Both the position numbers and the translations under genes were made by a program. Below, piece by piece: positions 56,372-64,000 of a stretch of DNA of 64,000 bases. The notes under the pieces were generated by a model. That model saw only the letters and a program-made list of their open reading frames with translations, did not search any database and was not told the DNA's origin. Location: NCBI RefSeq assembly GCF_008180415.1, contig NZ_VTEI01000002.1:1-64000 (forward strand). Direction: 5' to 3'. Numbering within the stretch: position 1 is the stretch's first letter; every line of letters starts with the position of its first letter. The stretch comes from Rossellomorea vietnamensis. Its GTDB lineage: Bacteria > Bacillota > Bacilli > Bacillales > Bacillaceae_B.

Positions 56372-56964
56372 AAAACTTAGCCTGATTCTTTTCTAAAAAT
56401 TAATTGAGTCTCCTATGTGTACAAGATTATCTCCAGGTGTACTGCTTGATTAGGTATAACTTTAAGCTTTTATAGAAAAGTTTCATACAGCGGGTACTAG
56501 CGGTAACCAGCAGACTCCAGCATAAAATAGAGACAGTCAGATGTCCCTTCTTAGAAATTACATTTAAATATTGGACATTAGGTTCTGTTTTCAGCCCTCT
56601 TCTATCGAGAATCTAAAAAGCACCTTTTTGACTGTCTAATAATCAATAGACCTAGTTATTGTGTAATAACATCACAAGTTGGCACAACTTGATACGTCGT
56701 GTTTTTCGGTTTTGCTTTTCATTAAGAAGCTATTTAGCCAAGAACCACTCTAGAAGAGAGAATGATGACCCACAAATAATGCAATAAAAAAAGCCACTGG
56801 ATGAGAGTAGCTTTTTGAATAGTTAAGCGCGATTTAGTTCAGGAGAGCGTTGATCAAAAGAGAATAGTCCTATATGTTAACTATAGTCTCATAGTGAATA
56901 GAATCTATTTACTTTTACAAATTTCCCACCAACAAAAAAAGACCCACTCGGTTAGGAGTCAGTT
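56372..56964. other. Intergenic stretch (0.6 kb) with terminators
   Basis: Contains the terminator-like hairpin at 56785-56816 and a weaker one before the PIN gene's end (56934-56965). No gene is supported. Confidence 0.5.
56785..56816. terminator. Bidirectional hairpin terminator
   Basis: AAAAAAAGCCACT pairs with AGTAGCTTTTT. Confidence 0.7.
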
Positions 56965-57522
56965 TCAATAAGATTGGTGTTTAGATGAAGTAAAATAAAC
57001 TCTCGGAACCCCTCTAAGCTTACTCCTTATCTTAAACATATTATTTACTAATCTATTGTCTACAGTTAAAAAACTTAGGTTATAATGATCAGCAATAGAA
57101 GCATTAACAGCATCAGCCGACCCTAGTTCCTTAAAGACTTCAAGTTGTTTGATTACAGTATTCTTATTTCCGGAAGCTACTTGAAGAACATCATTTTTAA
57201 TCAATTCTTTAACTTTGTCTACAGTTAAATCAATTAATTCGAGAGGATTAACTTCCTTTAAATCAATTTCTGGATGTTTTCTTTTATATGACTCAAAGGG
57301 TTTTCCTGCCAAGAAAGTTATTTCATTTAATATTGTTGGGTTTATAAAAAGAAAGATTGGTTTATCGTCTTCGTTTATTACATACTGTTCAAATAAATTT
57401 TTGACTGTGTTGTGCCAAGAGTCGTATTCGTTTGCTAATGCCAAGATTATACCAGTATCAACTAGAATTTTTTCGTTATTATTAAATCCTTGGAAGTTTA
57501 AATTAAAGTCAATTTTTCTCAT
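56965..57522 (-). CDS. PIN-domain ribonuclease, probable toxin
   Basis: A 185-residue PIN protein. ILVDTGIILALANEYD holds the first acidic residue, NPTILNEITFL the Glu, and ELGSADAVNASIADHYN plus FLTVDNRL the later Asp residues. PIN toxins of VapC type cut RNA. The small gene upstream overlaps its start by 14 bases, as toxin-antitoxin pairs do. It is longer than classic VapC (about 130-140). Confidence 0.82.
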   Translation of the reverse strand: MRKIDFNLNFQGFNNNEKILVDTGIILALANEYDSWHNTVKNLFEQYVINEDDKPIFLFINPTILNEITFLAGKPFESYKRKHPEIDLKEVNPLELIDLTVDKVKELIKNDVLQVASGNKNTVIKQLEVFKELGSADAVNASIADHYNLSFLTVDNRLVNNMFKIRSKLRGVPRVYFTSSKHQSY

Positions 57523-57673
57523 TATTCCAGTTATCTTTAACCTTGTTTAAATCTATTTTAGAAGAACTACTACCAATAAAATTCTTTAATAAATCTTTTC
57601 TTTTTTTATTAAGTGGCTTAATGGAATTTTTCTCAATTACTAATTCCATATCTTTACCCTCCTCATTACGCAT
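57509..57673 (-). CDS. Probable antitoxin of the PIN gene (54 or 46 aa)
   Basis: A short, charged protein (EKNSIKPLNKKRKDLLKNFI, then a Ser-rich turn and KVKDNWNNEKN). Two in-frame starts exist: the ATG at 57673 with GAGGTGATGG and the ATG at 57649 with GAGGAGGG upstream. It ends inside the PIN gene. The size, order and overlap suggest an antitoxin; there is no recognisable DNA-binding motif. Confidence 0.65.
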   Translation of the reverse strand: MRNEEGKDMELVIEKNSIKPLNKKRKDLLKNFIGSSSSKIDLNKVKDNWNNEKN

Positions 57674-58194
57674 ACCATCACCTCTAACTATATGTTAACA
57701 AGATTAGCATGCGTGTAGTTACCATAATTATACCAAAAATTTCTACACCACTTCAAGATAATGAGGTAAATATTGTAACTATTTAGCATATACTAACTTC
57801 TTTTTTCCTCTACCCGACATGAAAAGATGAAAACTAACTAATTATTATTATAAAATGAAAATTATGTAGAATTTTTTAATTAATGACCTCATTCAAGTGT
57901 TAGCCGAAAGAGTCAGCTAACCAATTCATCGATAACTCTCAAGGTTTTTGAAGAATGTTCCAAGCTTATCATACTTCGAATTGTAAGGTTAACTCCAATT
58001 AATCTCATATAACTTTAGCTCACTGATTTAGCTTGTCTCTAAGGCAGCATCAAGTGTTCTTGAAAAAATCACTCAACTAACAGGTCCTTATCTTCAATAA
58101 GGATTATAAACAGTGACCCCAATCTAACTGTGTCCCTGTTTTATGGCCATTTATCAACAATTCTAATTAACATTGCTGAATAGAATGGCCCAAT
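57674..58194. other. Intergenic stretch (0.5 kb), no feature seen
   Basis: AT-rich sequence. It should hold the promoter of the toxin-antitoxin pair near its left end. No repeat or gene is recognised. Confidence 0.5.
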
Positions 58195-58560
58195 TTAGTT
58201 CAAGAGTGCATTGACTTGTTTGATTGTGTAGTCATTTAGACTATAAATGGTATGTGTATCTTCAGCGTTCATGATCGTTCCAGATTTTTCACTAATCCAA
58301 AGGAAATACGTCTCCTTCCCATGTACGATTTTGAATTGAGGGTCTGCCATATCAACAATTCCAGGTTGCTTTTTGGCTTTACTAATCGCTTCTGTAATCA
58401 TTTCAATGGTGTCAGGTTCCTCGATAACAAGCTTTCCTGAACCTTTCTCCATTTTATAGATCGTTATCTTTTCTAGTCTTTCGAGTTCAGCTTGTGGCTG
58501 GCAGCCAATTAATACGATTGATATAAGAACGAAAGATAAGAGAAAGCTAATTTTTTTCAT
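58195..58560 (-). CDS. Small lipoprotein of unknown function
   Basis: About 121 residues. A lipoprotein signal (KKISFLLSFVLISIVLIGC) with the lipobox LIGC puts it on the outer face of the membrane. The mature part has a beta-rich domain (KITIYKMEKGSGKLVI, ETYFLWISEKSGTIM). The ATG at 58560 with GTGAGG upstream is preferred to an upstream start that would bury the signal peptide. Confidence 0.8.
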   Translation of the reverse strand: MKKISFLLSFVLISIVLIGCQPQAELERLEKITIYKMEKGSGKLVIEEPDTIEMITEAISKAKKQPGIVDMADPQFKIVHGKETYFLWISEKSGTIMNAEDTHTIYSLNDYTIKQVNALLN

Positions 58561-58654
58561 AAATAGAAACCTCACTTCACTCTCTTTATACTTTAGACGA
58601 AAGCATCTCTTTTTAGTTACACTTCTTTCAGCAGTATTCGTACCAATGGCTTTA

Positions 58655-58714
58655 CACAAAAAAACACCTGTCATTCCTTCACCGTTGAGTTATTCAACGT
58701 TTCGGGACACTGAC
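58655..58714 (-). terminator. Intrinsic terminator of mnmH
   Basis: On the minus strand GTGCCTGTCA and TGACAGGTGT bracket an inner CGTTGAATAACTCAACG stem, followed by seven T. Confidence 0.85.
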
Positions 58715-58724
58715 AGGCACTTTC

Positions 58725-59777
58725 TTATCTTTTCAGAAGATAATTTTCCGTTGTTATGGGCAGAAGACCCATGATCTTTTCTACGGCTTCTTCAATGTTA
58801 TTTACATGGAGGGTTATTTTTTGATCTTCTGGATACTGCATGGCGGCATGCCCATACTTGGGATCATAATAATGCTCCAGAAGCAATGACAGGAACGGCT
58901 TATACTCCCCTTGGTCCAAATGGGTCTGAAGTTCTCTGGCGATAGGTGTGTGAATACGGCTTTTGATTTTTTGAAAAGCATCGCGAAGTTCCTCAAGATG
59001 TCCTTCAATTCTGTACTCTTCAAGAATATGAAGCACTCTTTGTTCCATAGGCATTTCTATAAAAATATGAGTTCCCTGCTCTTTTTTCTTAAGCAGCGTT
59101 TCCGGCACGGTTACCTTGCCAATCCTCTTGCTTTCTGCTTCAAAGACAATGAATGGGGAAGATTTCAATTGAGAGATTTCATGCAGGAGCATTGAATCGA
59201 ACTTTTTCTGGTTGTTTGGACTACTGCCAATGTGTCCAAAAACAGACCCGCGGTGGCCGGCCAGGCCTTCCAGATCCAGGACAGGTTTTCCCTTCTCTTG
59301 CAATCGTTTTAGGATCGTCGTTTTCCCTATTCCGGTACCTCCGTTCAACACGTAGGCATCGGCATTAATCTCAAGCCCCTCCATTTTTTCCAAGACCCAC
59401 TGGCGGTAGGTACGTACTCCCCCTTGCAGGCGCCAAGCCTTTATCCCCATTAAATCAATCATGGTTGCGGCCGTTTTACTCCGCATTCCTCCTCGCCAGC
59501 AAAAGACAGCTATCTCTCCCTCGATTTGTTGAAACTTTTTAATAAATCCTGGCAGCTTGGCAGAGAAAATCTCAAGCCCTCTCTCCTTAGCAGCTTCCGG
59601 GCTGACCTGCTTATAAAGCGTGCCCACTTCTGCTCTCTCTTCATCATCAAACACAGGGATATTGATGCTTCCCGGCATTGTCATCTCGTGGAATTCAGAT
59701 GGAGAACGAACATCCACTAACGTCCAGTCTTTTTTATCGTTCTGCAATAGTTCATCGATCTTTATATCTTTAAACAA
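58725..59777 (-). CDS. mnmH: tRNA 2-selenouridine synthase MnmH (SelU)
   Basis: A 350-residue protein. The N-terminal rhodanese domain has LVDVRSPSEF and the active Cys93 (FCWRGGMRSK). The P-loop domain has GGTGIGKT (146-153) and GHRGSVFG. MnmH replaces sulfur by selenium at the wobble uridine of some tRNAs, using selenophosphate. The start is a TTG at 59777 with AAAGG upstream; no ATG lies nearby in frame. Whether the organism makes selenophosphate is not visible here. Confidence 0.93.
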   Translation of the reverse strand: MFKDIKIDELLQNDKKDWTLVDVRSPSEFHEMTMPGSINIPVFDDEERAEVGTLYKQVSPEAAKERGLEIFSAKLPGFIKKFQQIEGEIAVFCWRGGMRSKTAATMIDLMGIKAWRLQGGVRTYRQWVLEKMEGLEINADAYVLNGGTGIGKTTILKRLQEKGKPVLDLEGLAGHRGSVFGHIGSSPNNQKKFDSMLLHEISQLKSSPFIVFEAESKRIGKVTVPETLLKKKEQGTHIFIEMPMEQRVLHILEEYRIEGHLEELRDAFQKIKSRIHTPIARELQTHLDQGEYKPFLSLLLEHYYDPKYGHAAMQYPEDQKITLHVNNIEEAVEKIMGLLPITTENYLLKR

Positions 59778-60238
59778 AATAATCTACCTTTCTATTTAAG
59801 GGAGAAAAATCACCCAATCTGTTTCCTAAAAGTATTTTAGTGAGAATACTATTATCAATCTTACAGAAATGATCCTCATCTAAACCGCTATAAACCTTCT
59901 TTACCGGGGAAACTCATCAATAACCATTACAGTTAAACTGTTGTGGGAAGCATCCCGCTTTTTTCGAAGTATATCTATTATACCACCAAACGAAAAAGCC
60001 TGTGCTTATCCGGTTTGCGGTCTATGATCCAATATAGTCTGTTTTTCCCCTACTGCCTGCACGGATGGTATTGAAGACGACCACCACACTCTAAAAAGCT
60101 GAAGGACATCTGGACTTTTAGCTGCTTCAATGAGTATGTTCAATGGAAATAAAGTGTACCTACAGAGATTGACTGCATAAGATAGGATGATCATTTTTTC
60201 ACCGAACCGTATCGTCCACCCTTGAAAGGAGTGCAGCT
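59778..60238. other. Intergenic stretch (0.46 kb), no gene
   Basis: Divergent promoter region between mnmH and the GNAT gene. No repeat was recognised; the right end has AAAGGAGTGC, the ribosome site of the GNAT gene. Confidence 0.5.
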
Positions 60239-60760
60239 ATGGAATTAATTCCCATGACAAGCAAGAGTAAGTACTTTATCCAAATGCTCAACTTGTATAC
60301 AATCCTTTACGGTGAAGACCCGTTAGAAATGCAGAAGCAATTTCTCCATCATTTTCAATTTCCAAACTTCGAAGGGTATTTCGCTGTCATAGACAAAAGA
60401 CTCGCAGGATTTATATATGGGTATTCTTCTCGTAAGGGGCAGTATTATCATGACTTATTGTCAAAGCAGTTGAATGGAGACCGTAACTGGATGGAAAACT
60501 GCATGGAGCTGGCGGAGTTAGGTATCCACCCCCGTTACCGAAGGCGGGGAATTGCCAAGGAACTAGTGAATGCATTGCTTAAAAATAGAACGGAATCTAA
60601 AGCTTTGCTGACAACACGAAAGGATAATGAAGCAGGAATCAAGTTTTATAGAAAGATGGGATGGATGAAACTCAGTGATGGATTCTTCCCGAATGTTCCC
60701 TATGAATATATTATTTTTGGGAAGGACTTATCTCCTTCCGTTAGGGGAGTGGATTTCTGA
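60239..60760 (+). CDS. GNAT N-acetyltransferase
   Basis: A 173-residue GNAT protein. The acetyl-CoA loop is LGIHPRYRRRGIAKELVNAL and the C-terminal part has TTRKDNEAGIKFYRKMGWMK. AAAGGAGTGC precedes the ATG. The acceptor is unknown. A G+C-rich hairpin follows at 60801. Confidence 0.88.
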   Translation: MELIPMTSKSKYFIQMLNLYTILYGEDPLEMQKQFLHHFQFPNFEGYFAVIDKRLAGFIYGYSSRKGQYYHDLLSKQLNGDRNWMENCMELAELGIHPRYRRRGIAKELVNALLKNRTESKALLTTRKDNEAGIKFYRKMGWMKLSDGFFPNVPYEYIIFGKDLSPSVRGVDF

Positions 60761-60800
60761 CTTTATCTCAGGCAATGCAGGTTATTCTGGAAAAAGCATT

Positions 60801-60823
60801 CGGGACGCAGTGCCCCGCGTCCC
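60801..60823 (+). terminator. G+C-rich hairpin after the GNAT gene
   Basis: GGGACGC pairs with GCGTCCC. No T-tract follows. Confidence 0.5.
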
Positions 60824-61056
60824 ATCCATTAGTTTGTTTGGAACATCTTCTTTAAAATACTCTTCTTACGAAAAAAAGCGGGACAGGTGAAATGTTACGC
60901 TGGCAAGCTTGTGATAAAAAAAGGACTTTGTTTTTAGAAGATTTCAACCAGTAGAGATAGTTTTCTAGTGATGAGGGGTTTTCTTTATGAAATGATACTG
61001 ATGCTTGCGAGGTGATTGATACTGAATATAACTAGAAGAGTATACAGTTTATGGAC

Positions 61057-61557
61057 TTAACTTCCTGGCTGTCTGCTTAAACACTCAATATCTGATTCAA
61101 CATGATAAACTCTTTTATTCAACACTTCCGTTCTAGCATCAACGTGATCAGATATTTTCTCAGTATACTCACCAAGACTTTCTATAAAATCTTTTTGTAG
61201 TTTCTTCAGTCCATCTTCAAGCCTGGCTTGTCCGGTTTTTAATTCACCTAAATCTGTCTTTAAATCTCCTAGGTCTGTTTTTAATACACTTACATCTGTC
61301 TTTAAGTCTCCAACATCCGTTTTTAATGAACCTACATCTGTCTTTAAGACTCCTACATCTGTCTTTAAGTATCTAACATCTGTTTTTAATGAACCTACAT
61401 CTGTCTTTAAGTCTCCAACATCTGTTTTTAATGAACCTACATCTGTCTTTAAGTCTCCAACATCCGTTTTTAATGAACCTACATCTGTCTTTAAGTCTCC
61501 AACATCCGTTTTAATTCCTTGCAGTTCACCCAGAATTTGTTTTAATATATCTTCCAC
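61057..61557 (-). CDS. Coiled-coil protein made of LKTDVG heptads
   Basis: A 166-residue protein. Residues about 14-110 are 13-14 near-perfect heptads of the form LKTDVGD or LKTDVGS, in a coiled-coil pattern, encoded by 21- and 42-base DNA repeats (61224-61518). A less repetitive C-terminal helix follows (LEDGLKKLQKDFIESL). Length is likely to vary between strains. No signal or membrane span is seen. Function unknown; the repeats may act as a spacer or oligomerisation rod. Confidence 0.75.
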   Translation of the reverse strand: MEDILKQILGELQGIKTDVGDLKTDVGSLKTDVGDLKTDVGSLKTDVGDLKTDVGSLKTDVRYLKTDVGVLKTDVGSLKTDVGDLKTDVSVLKTDLGDLKTDLGELKTGQARLEDGLKKLQKDFIESLGEYTEKISDHVDARTEVLNKRVYHVESDIECLSRQPGS

Positions 61558-62110
61558 AACTCTTCCCTCCTCTTTTTGTGAAACTAATCCTATTATAACA
61601 GCTTCGTGCTAAAACTTTTTAAAAATAAATGAATTATAATCATTTTTTCTTTGGTTTGTCTTTCACAAATTGACATATCTTTTGATGAACAGATTTATTA
61701 CTTAGCACTAATGGCCAAGCGTTTCCCATTTAACGCCTCCTAATGATAAACAAAATGATTTAGTATTATAGGAAAAGTCTAATCCCTTTAGTCACAAGGA
61801 ATTAGACGAATAAACGGCATGGGTAATTCTTATATTTCAGGTTGAATACAGGTAGTAATTACAGGTCCTGCTTTCCCCGTATCAGTAACCGAAGTAAAAT
61901 ACTAGAAATCAGGCAAGCGAAGAGCCTGCTGTAATAGAAAAATCATTTTATAATTGATCAAATTTTTAACCATATAACCCCTTATTAGTATAACTGAACA
62001 TAAAGAGGCAATAGCGGAACCCTCCACCATTGCCAAAAGGTAAGAAATACAACACTATTCTAATTAGCCAAAGAGAAAATGGAGCATATTAACTTTTAGG
62101 AGGTGGTATC
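61558..62110. other. Intergenic stretch with hairpin, no gene
   Basis: Contains the AAGTCTAATCC-type hairpin at 61773-61808. The right end has AGGAGGTGG, the ribosome site of the small gene at 62111. Confidence 0.5.
61773..61808. repeat. Hairpin repeat, AAGTCTAATCC type
   Basis: AAAGTCTAATCC pairs with GGAATTAGAC. Related to the hairpins at 5931 and 10153. Confidence 0.55.
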
Positions 62111-62257
62111 GTGGCTGACAATAAGAAAATTCCCAAGGGCACCGGAAAATTCGGGGCATTAAACAAAGAGAATAAAAATGACCGGCACAACGAGAATGCC
62201 AAAGCAGCGGCAAATCTTGAGCAGGAGTATCCCAGGATTAATACGGATAATATTTAA
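62111..62257 (+). CDS. Small hydrophilic protein with GTG start
   Basis: A 48-residue protein (ADNKKIPKGTGKFGALNKEN, then charged sequence and YPRINTDNI). AGGAGGTGG lies seven bases before the GTG, and codon use is protein-like. Size and composition recall small spore proteins, but no family is recognised. Confidence 0.6.
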   Translation: MADNKKIPKGTGKFGALNKENKNDRHNENAKAAANLEQEYPRINTDNI

Positions 62258-62749
62258 TAGTAAGTGAATAGAGCTGTTAATAACAATACAGCACACATTG
62301 AAGACAGCGCGGCAGTTGACACTATTCAGTTGTTTACAATTCGGTTTTCTGTCGATGTGCCAAGTGTTTAGCACGGCACTAATCAACAAATAAATTCATA
62401 AAGACCTTTTCAAAGTCAAACAAGCTTAGAGAGACAACTATCCCTAAGCCTGTTAAAGGAAATTCGTAAGCTAATATAAAAATAAGACGTGTAAAACTTG
62501 GATAGATAAGGGAAAAATGTTCCGTTATTTCGAAAGGAACACTGCAATTAGCTTAAATAGCGGAACAAATTTCCCCTATCACTTTGAAAAGACGGAAAAA
62601 AATCTATTTTGCCTTGAATAAGGGAATTTTGTTCCCTTATATCTCTGAATCCAGCACGATTCTGCTGCTTAACGGAAAAATGTTCCCTTATTTTTTTGGA
62701 TAGAGTCGATTTTCATATGTACCTTGGGTCTCAGCCCCCCTTAATAATT
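62258..62749. other. Intergenic stretch with hairpin array
   Basis: Mainly the four-unit hairpin array at 62505-62692; nothing else is recognised. Confidence 0.55.
62505..62692. repeat. Array of four AAGGGAA...TTCCCTTAT hairpins, second array
   Basis: Units start near 62505, 62554, 62616 and 62668. The spacing (49, 62, 52) nearly equals that of the array at 2303 (49, 60, 51), so both are copies of one composite element. Confidence 0.75.
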
Positions 62750-63274
62750 TTAAGGAAAACCTAAAGGACTAGAATTACGAATTTCATTAAATTCTTCTGC
62801 TTGCTGCATGAAAGGACCCTGCTCACTGCTAGTAGTGATTTCGATTCCCAACCCAACGTCCCGAAGAATTCCCCTTAATTTTTCAAAGTTCCGCTTATCC
62901 TCTTGGGTTACATCAACAAATCTGTATAACTCACCATGAGGATACTGATTTAAATGGGAATGCAGGCGTTCAAGAATTTTCCTGTCACGATCAGATAGCG
63001 TTCCTAACTGTTTTCCAGTAGTCATTGCGAGCCAAATGCCGTTTAATACGTCACTTAATTCAGTTGTGACCAAGTTAGGCTCAAACCAATTTTTCTCCAT
63101 CTGAATAGAAATCAAGCCTTCAAGTTCTACTAAATTATCTTGCACCTCTGTAAGAATAACTTGCTCACTTACGAAGTTTACCCTCGCTATTCTCCAGGCT
63201 AAGATTAGGATGAGCAGTATATTTAAACCTATTGATATCTTGAAAAGAACTTTGATTTTACTCCTCAGTTTCAT
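62750..63274 (-). CDS. Membrane-anchored protein of unknown function
   Basis: About 174 residues with one N-terminal span (ISIGLNILLILILAWRI) and a helical outer or inner domain. The ATG at 63274 has TAAGGGGGGA upstream; an earlier TTG at 63295 is possible. It is 17 bases past the peptidase gene, so they may share a transcript. No family is recognised. Confidence 0.65.
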   Translation of the reverse strand: MKLRSKIKVLFKISIGLNILLILILAWRIARVNFVSEQVILTEVQDNLVELEGLISIQMEKNWFEPNLVTTELSDVLNGIWLAMTTGKQLGTLSDRDRKILERLHSHLNQYPHGELYRFVDVTQEDKRNFEKLRGILRDVGLGIEITTSSEQGPFMQQAEEFNEIRNSSPLGFP

Positions 63275-63291
63275 TCCCCCCTTACCATTTA

Positions 63292-64000
63292 TCAATCCCT
63301 AAAACCTTCCAAGCCCTCTCCGAGTATATAATGTGAAAACCACATCAAATTCTGCTTCATAATCGCCGCATGCATACCCGGCTGGTCGGAACTATAAGCC
63401 ATTCCTTTAAAAACAACTAGTTCTGTTTCCACATTCATATCCCTTAGCCCTCTATATAGATCATAGGCATTGGTAATCGGCACCCTTGCATCCATTTCTC
63501 CATGCTGAATCAACGTGGGGGTGCTTGCCGATTTTATATAAGTCATAGGCGAGGCTTTACTGTAAATCTCTGGATCATCCCAAGGAGTACTTCCTAGATA
63601 CATCCTGAAAAAGTAAGGGATATCTGTATTAACATAATGATTTCTCAAATTCGTTATAGCTCCACCAACTGATGCTGCCTTGAAACGATCGCTGTATATT
63701 GAACAGAAGGCGGCGATAAATCCTCCCTGGCTCCATCCCATCACCCCAACTCGATCTCTATCGGCTATCCCCTTGCCGACCAGCAAATCCACTCCGGATA
63801 TCGCATCATCGTAGTCACCGATTCCGAAATTACGATAGTTGGCTTTGTAAAAGTCATTTCCATACCCCGTGCTGCCTCTGTAGTTGGGTTCCAGAACGAT
63901 AAAGCCCTTCTGTACAAACGCCTCAACCGGATATTTGTCATTAAAGCAGCCTGAATGGATCGGAAAGGATGCCCACCCTGGGCCGCCATGGACGAGCACC
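63292..64000 (-). CDS. S9-family peptidase / prolyl oligopeptidase-like, C-terminal part (start outside window)
   Basis: The visible 236 residues are the catalytic alpha/beta-hydrolase domain of an S9 peptidase. They start at VLVHGGPG, then have RGSTGYGNDF, the nucleophile loop GWSQGG, the Asp in QHGEMDARVP and the His in GMHAA. The beta-propeller that normally precedes it would lie past the window's right end. The next gene on the strand is the membrane-anchored protein. Confidence 0.88.
   Translation of the reverse strand, partial: VLVHGGPGWASFPIHSGCFNDKYPVEAFVQKGFIVLEPNYRGSTGYGNDFYKANYRNFGIGDYDDAISGVDLLVGKGIADRDRVGVMGWSQGGFIAAFCSIYSDRFKAASVGGAITNLRNHYVNTDIPYFFRMYLGSTPWDDPEIYSKASPMTYIKSASTPTLIQHGEMDARVPITNAYDLYRGLRDMNVETELVVFKGMAYSSDQPGMHAAIMKQNLMWFSHYILGEGLEGFRD

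Overview
The window looks like chromosomal DNA of a low-GC, endospore-forming Firmicute, most likely a Bacillaceae member (Bacillus in the broad sense). Supporting signs are the AT-rich sequence, strong AGGAGG-type ribosome sites, a large collagen-like protein of the kind found on Bacillus spore surfaces, a CdaR/GntP/GlxK glycerate cluster, an Lsa-like ABC-F gene with a leader, an MnmH selenouridine synthase and many intergenic hairpin repeats. The species cannot be named from sequence alone. No rRNA, tRNA or CRISPR array was recognised.

Layout. 0-16 kb: the 5' end of an IS30-like transposase, a pair of small membrane genes, a repeat-rich intergenic stretch, a collagen/beta-helix protein, the glycerate genes, a beta-propeller protein, a second small membrane pair, an aldo/keto reductase and a GNAT protein. 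Several dispersed repeat families (called A, B, C and hairpin arrays here) lie between these genes.

16.3-50 kb is a dense defence island, mostly on the minus strand. In + coordinate order it holds: an ATPase with a C-terminal S1-like domain; two tandem zinc-ribbon DEAD/DEAH helicases with DUF1998-type cysteine clusters; an HNH endonuclease; McrC and McrB; a GIY-YIG/T5orf172-type protein (plus strand); a NERD-UvrD helicase broken by an in-frame amber codon; an XRE regulator; an unrecognised three-gene cassette (SAP-like protein, zinc-knuckle protein, two-TM protein); a complete type I R-M operon (hsdM-hsdS-hsdR); a tyrosine-recombinase relic; an HsdM/HsdS-like pair whose methylase core has lost the NPPF/NPPY motif and which has no nuclease partner; and a PLD-helicase with a MazG-like pyrophosphohydrolase. 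The intact type I R-M and McrBC systems should act on incoming DNA. The two-helicase/ATPase cluster, the degenerate M/S pair and the three-gene cassette are the best candidates for undescribed systems.

50-64 kb returns to mixed housekeeping and accessory genes: a zinc-ribbon microprotein, a membrane phosphoesterase, a frameshifted phage-type replication protein, an ABC-F protein with an attenuator-like leader, a third small membrane pair, a PIN toxin with a small antitoxin-like gene, a lipoprotein, MnmH, a GNAT protein, a heptad-repeat protein, a GTG-start small gene, a membrane-anchored protein and the 3' part of an S9 peptidase running off the window.
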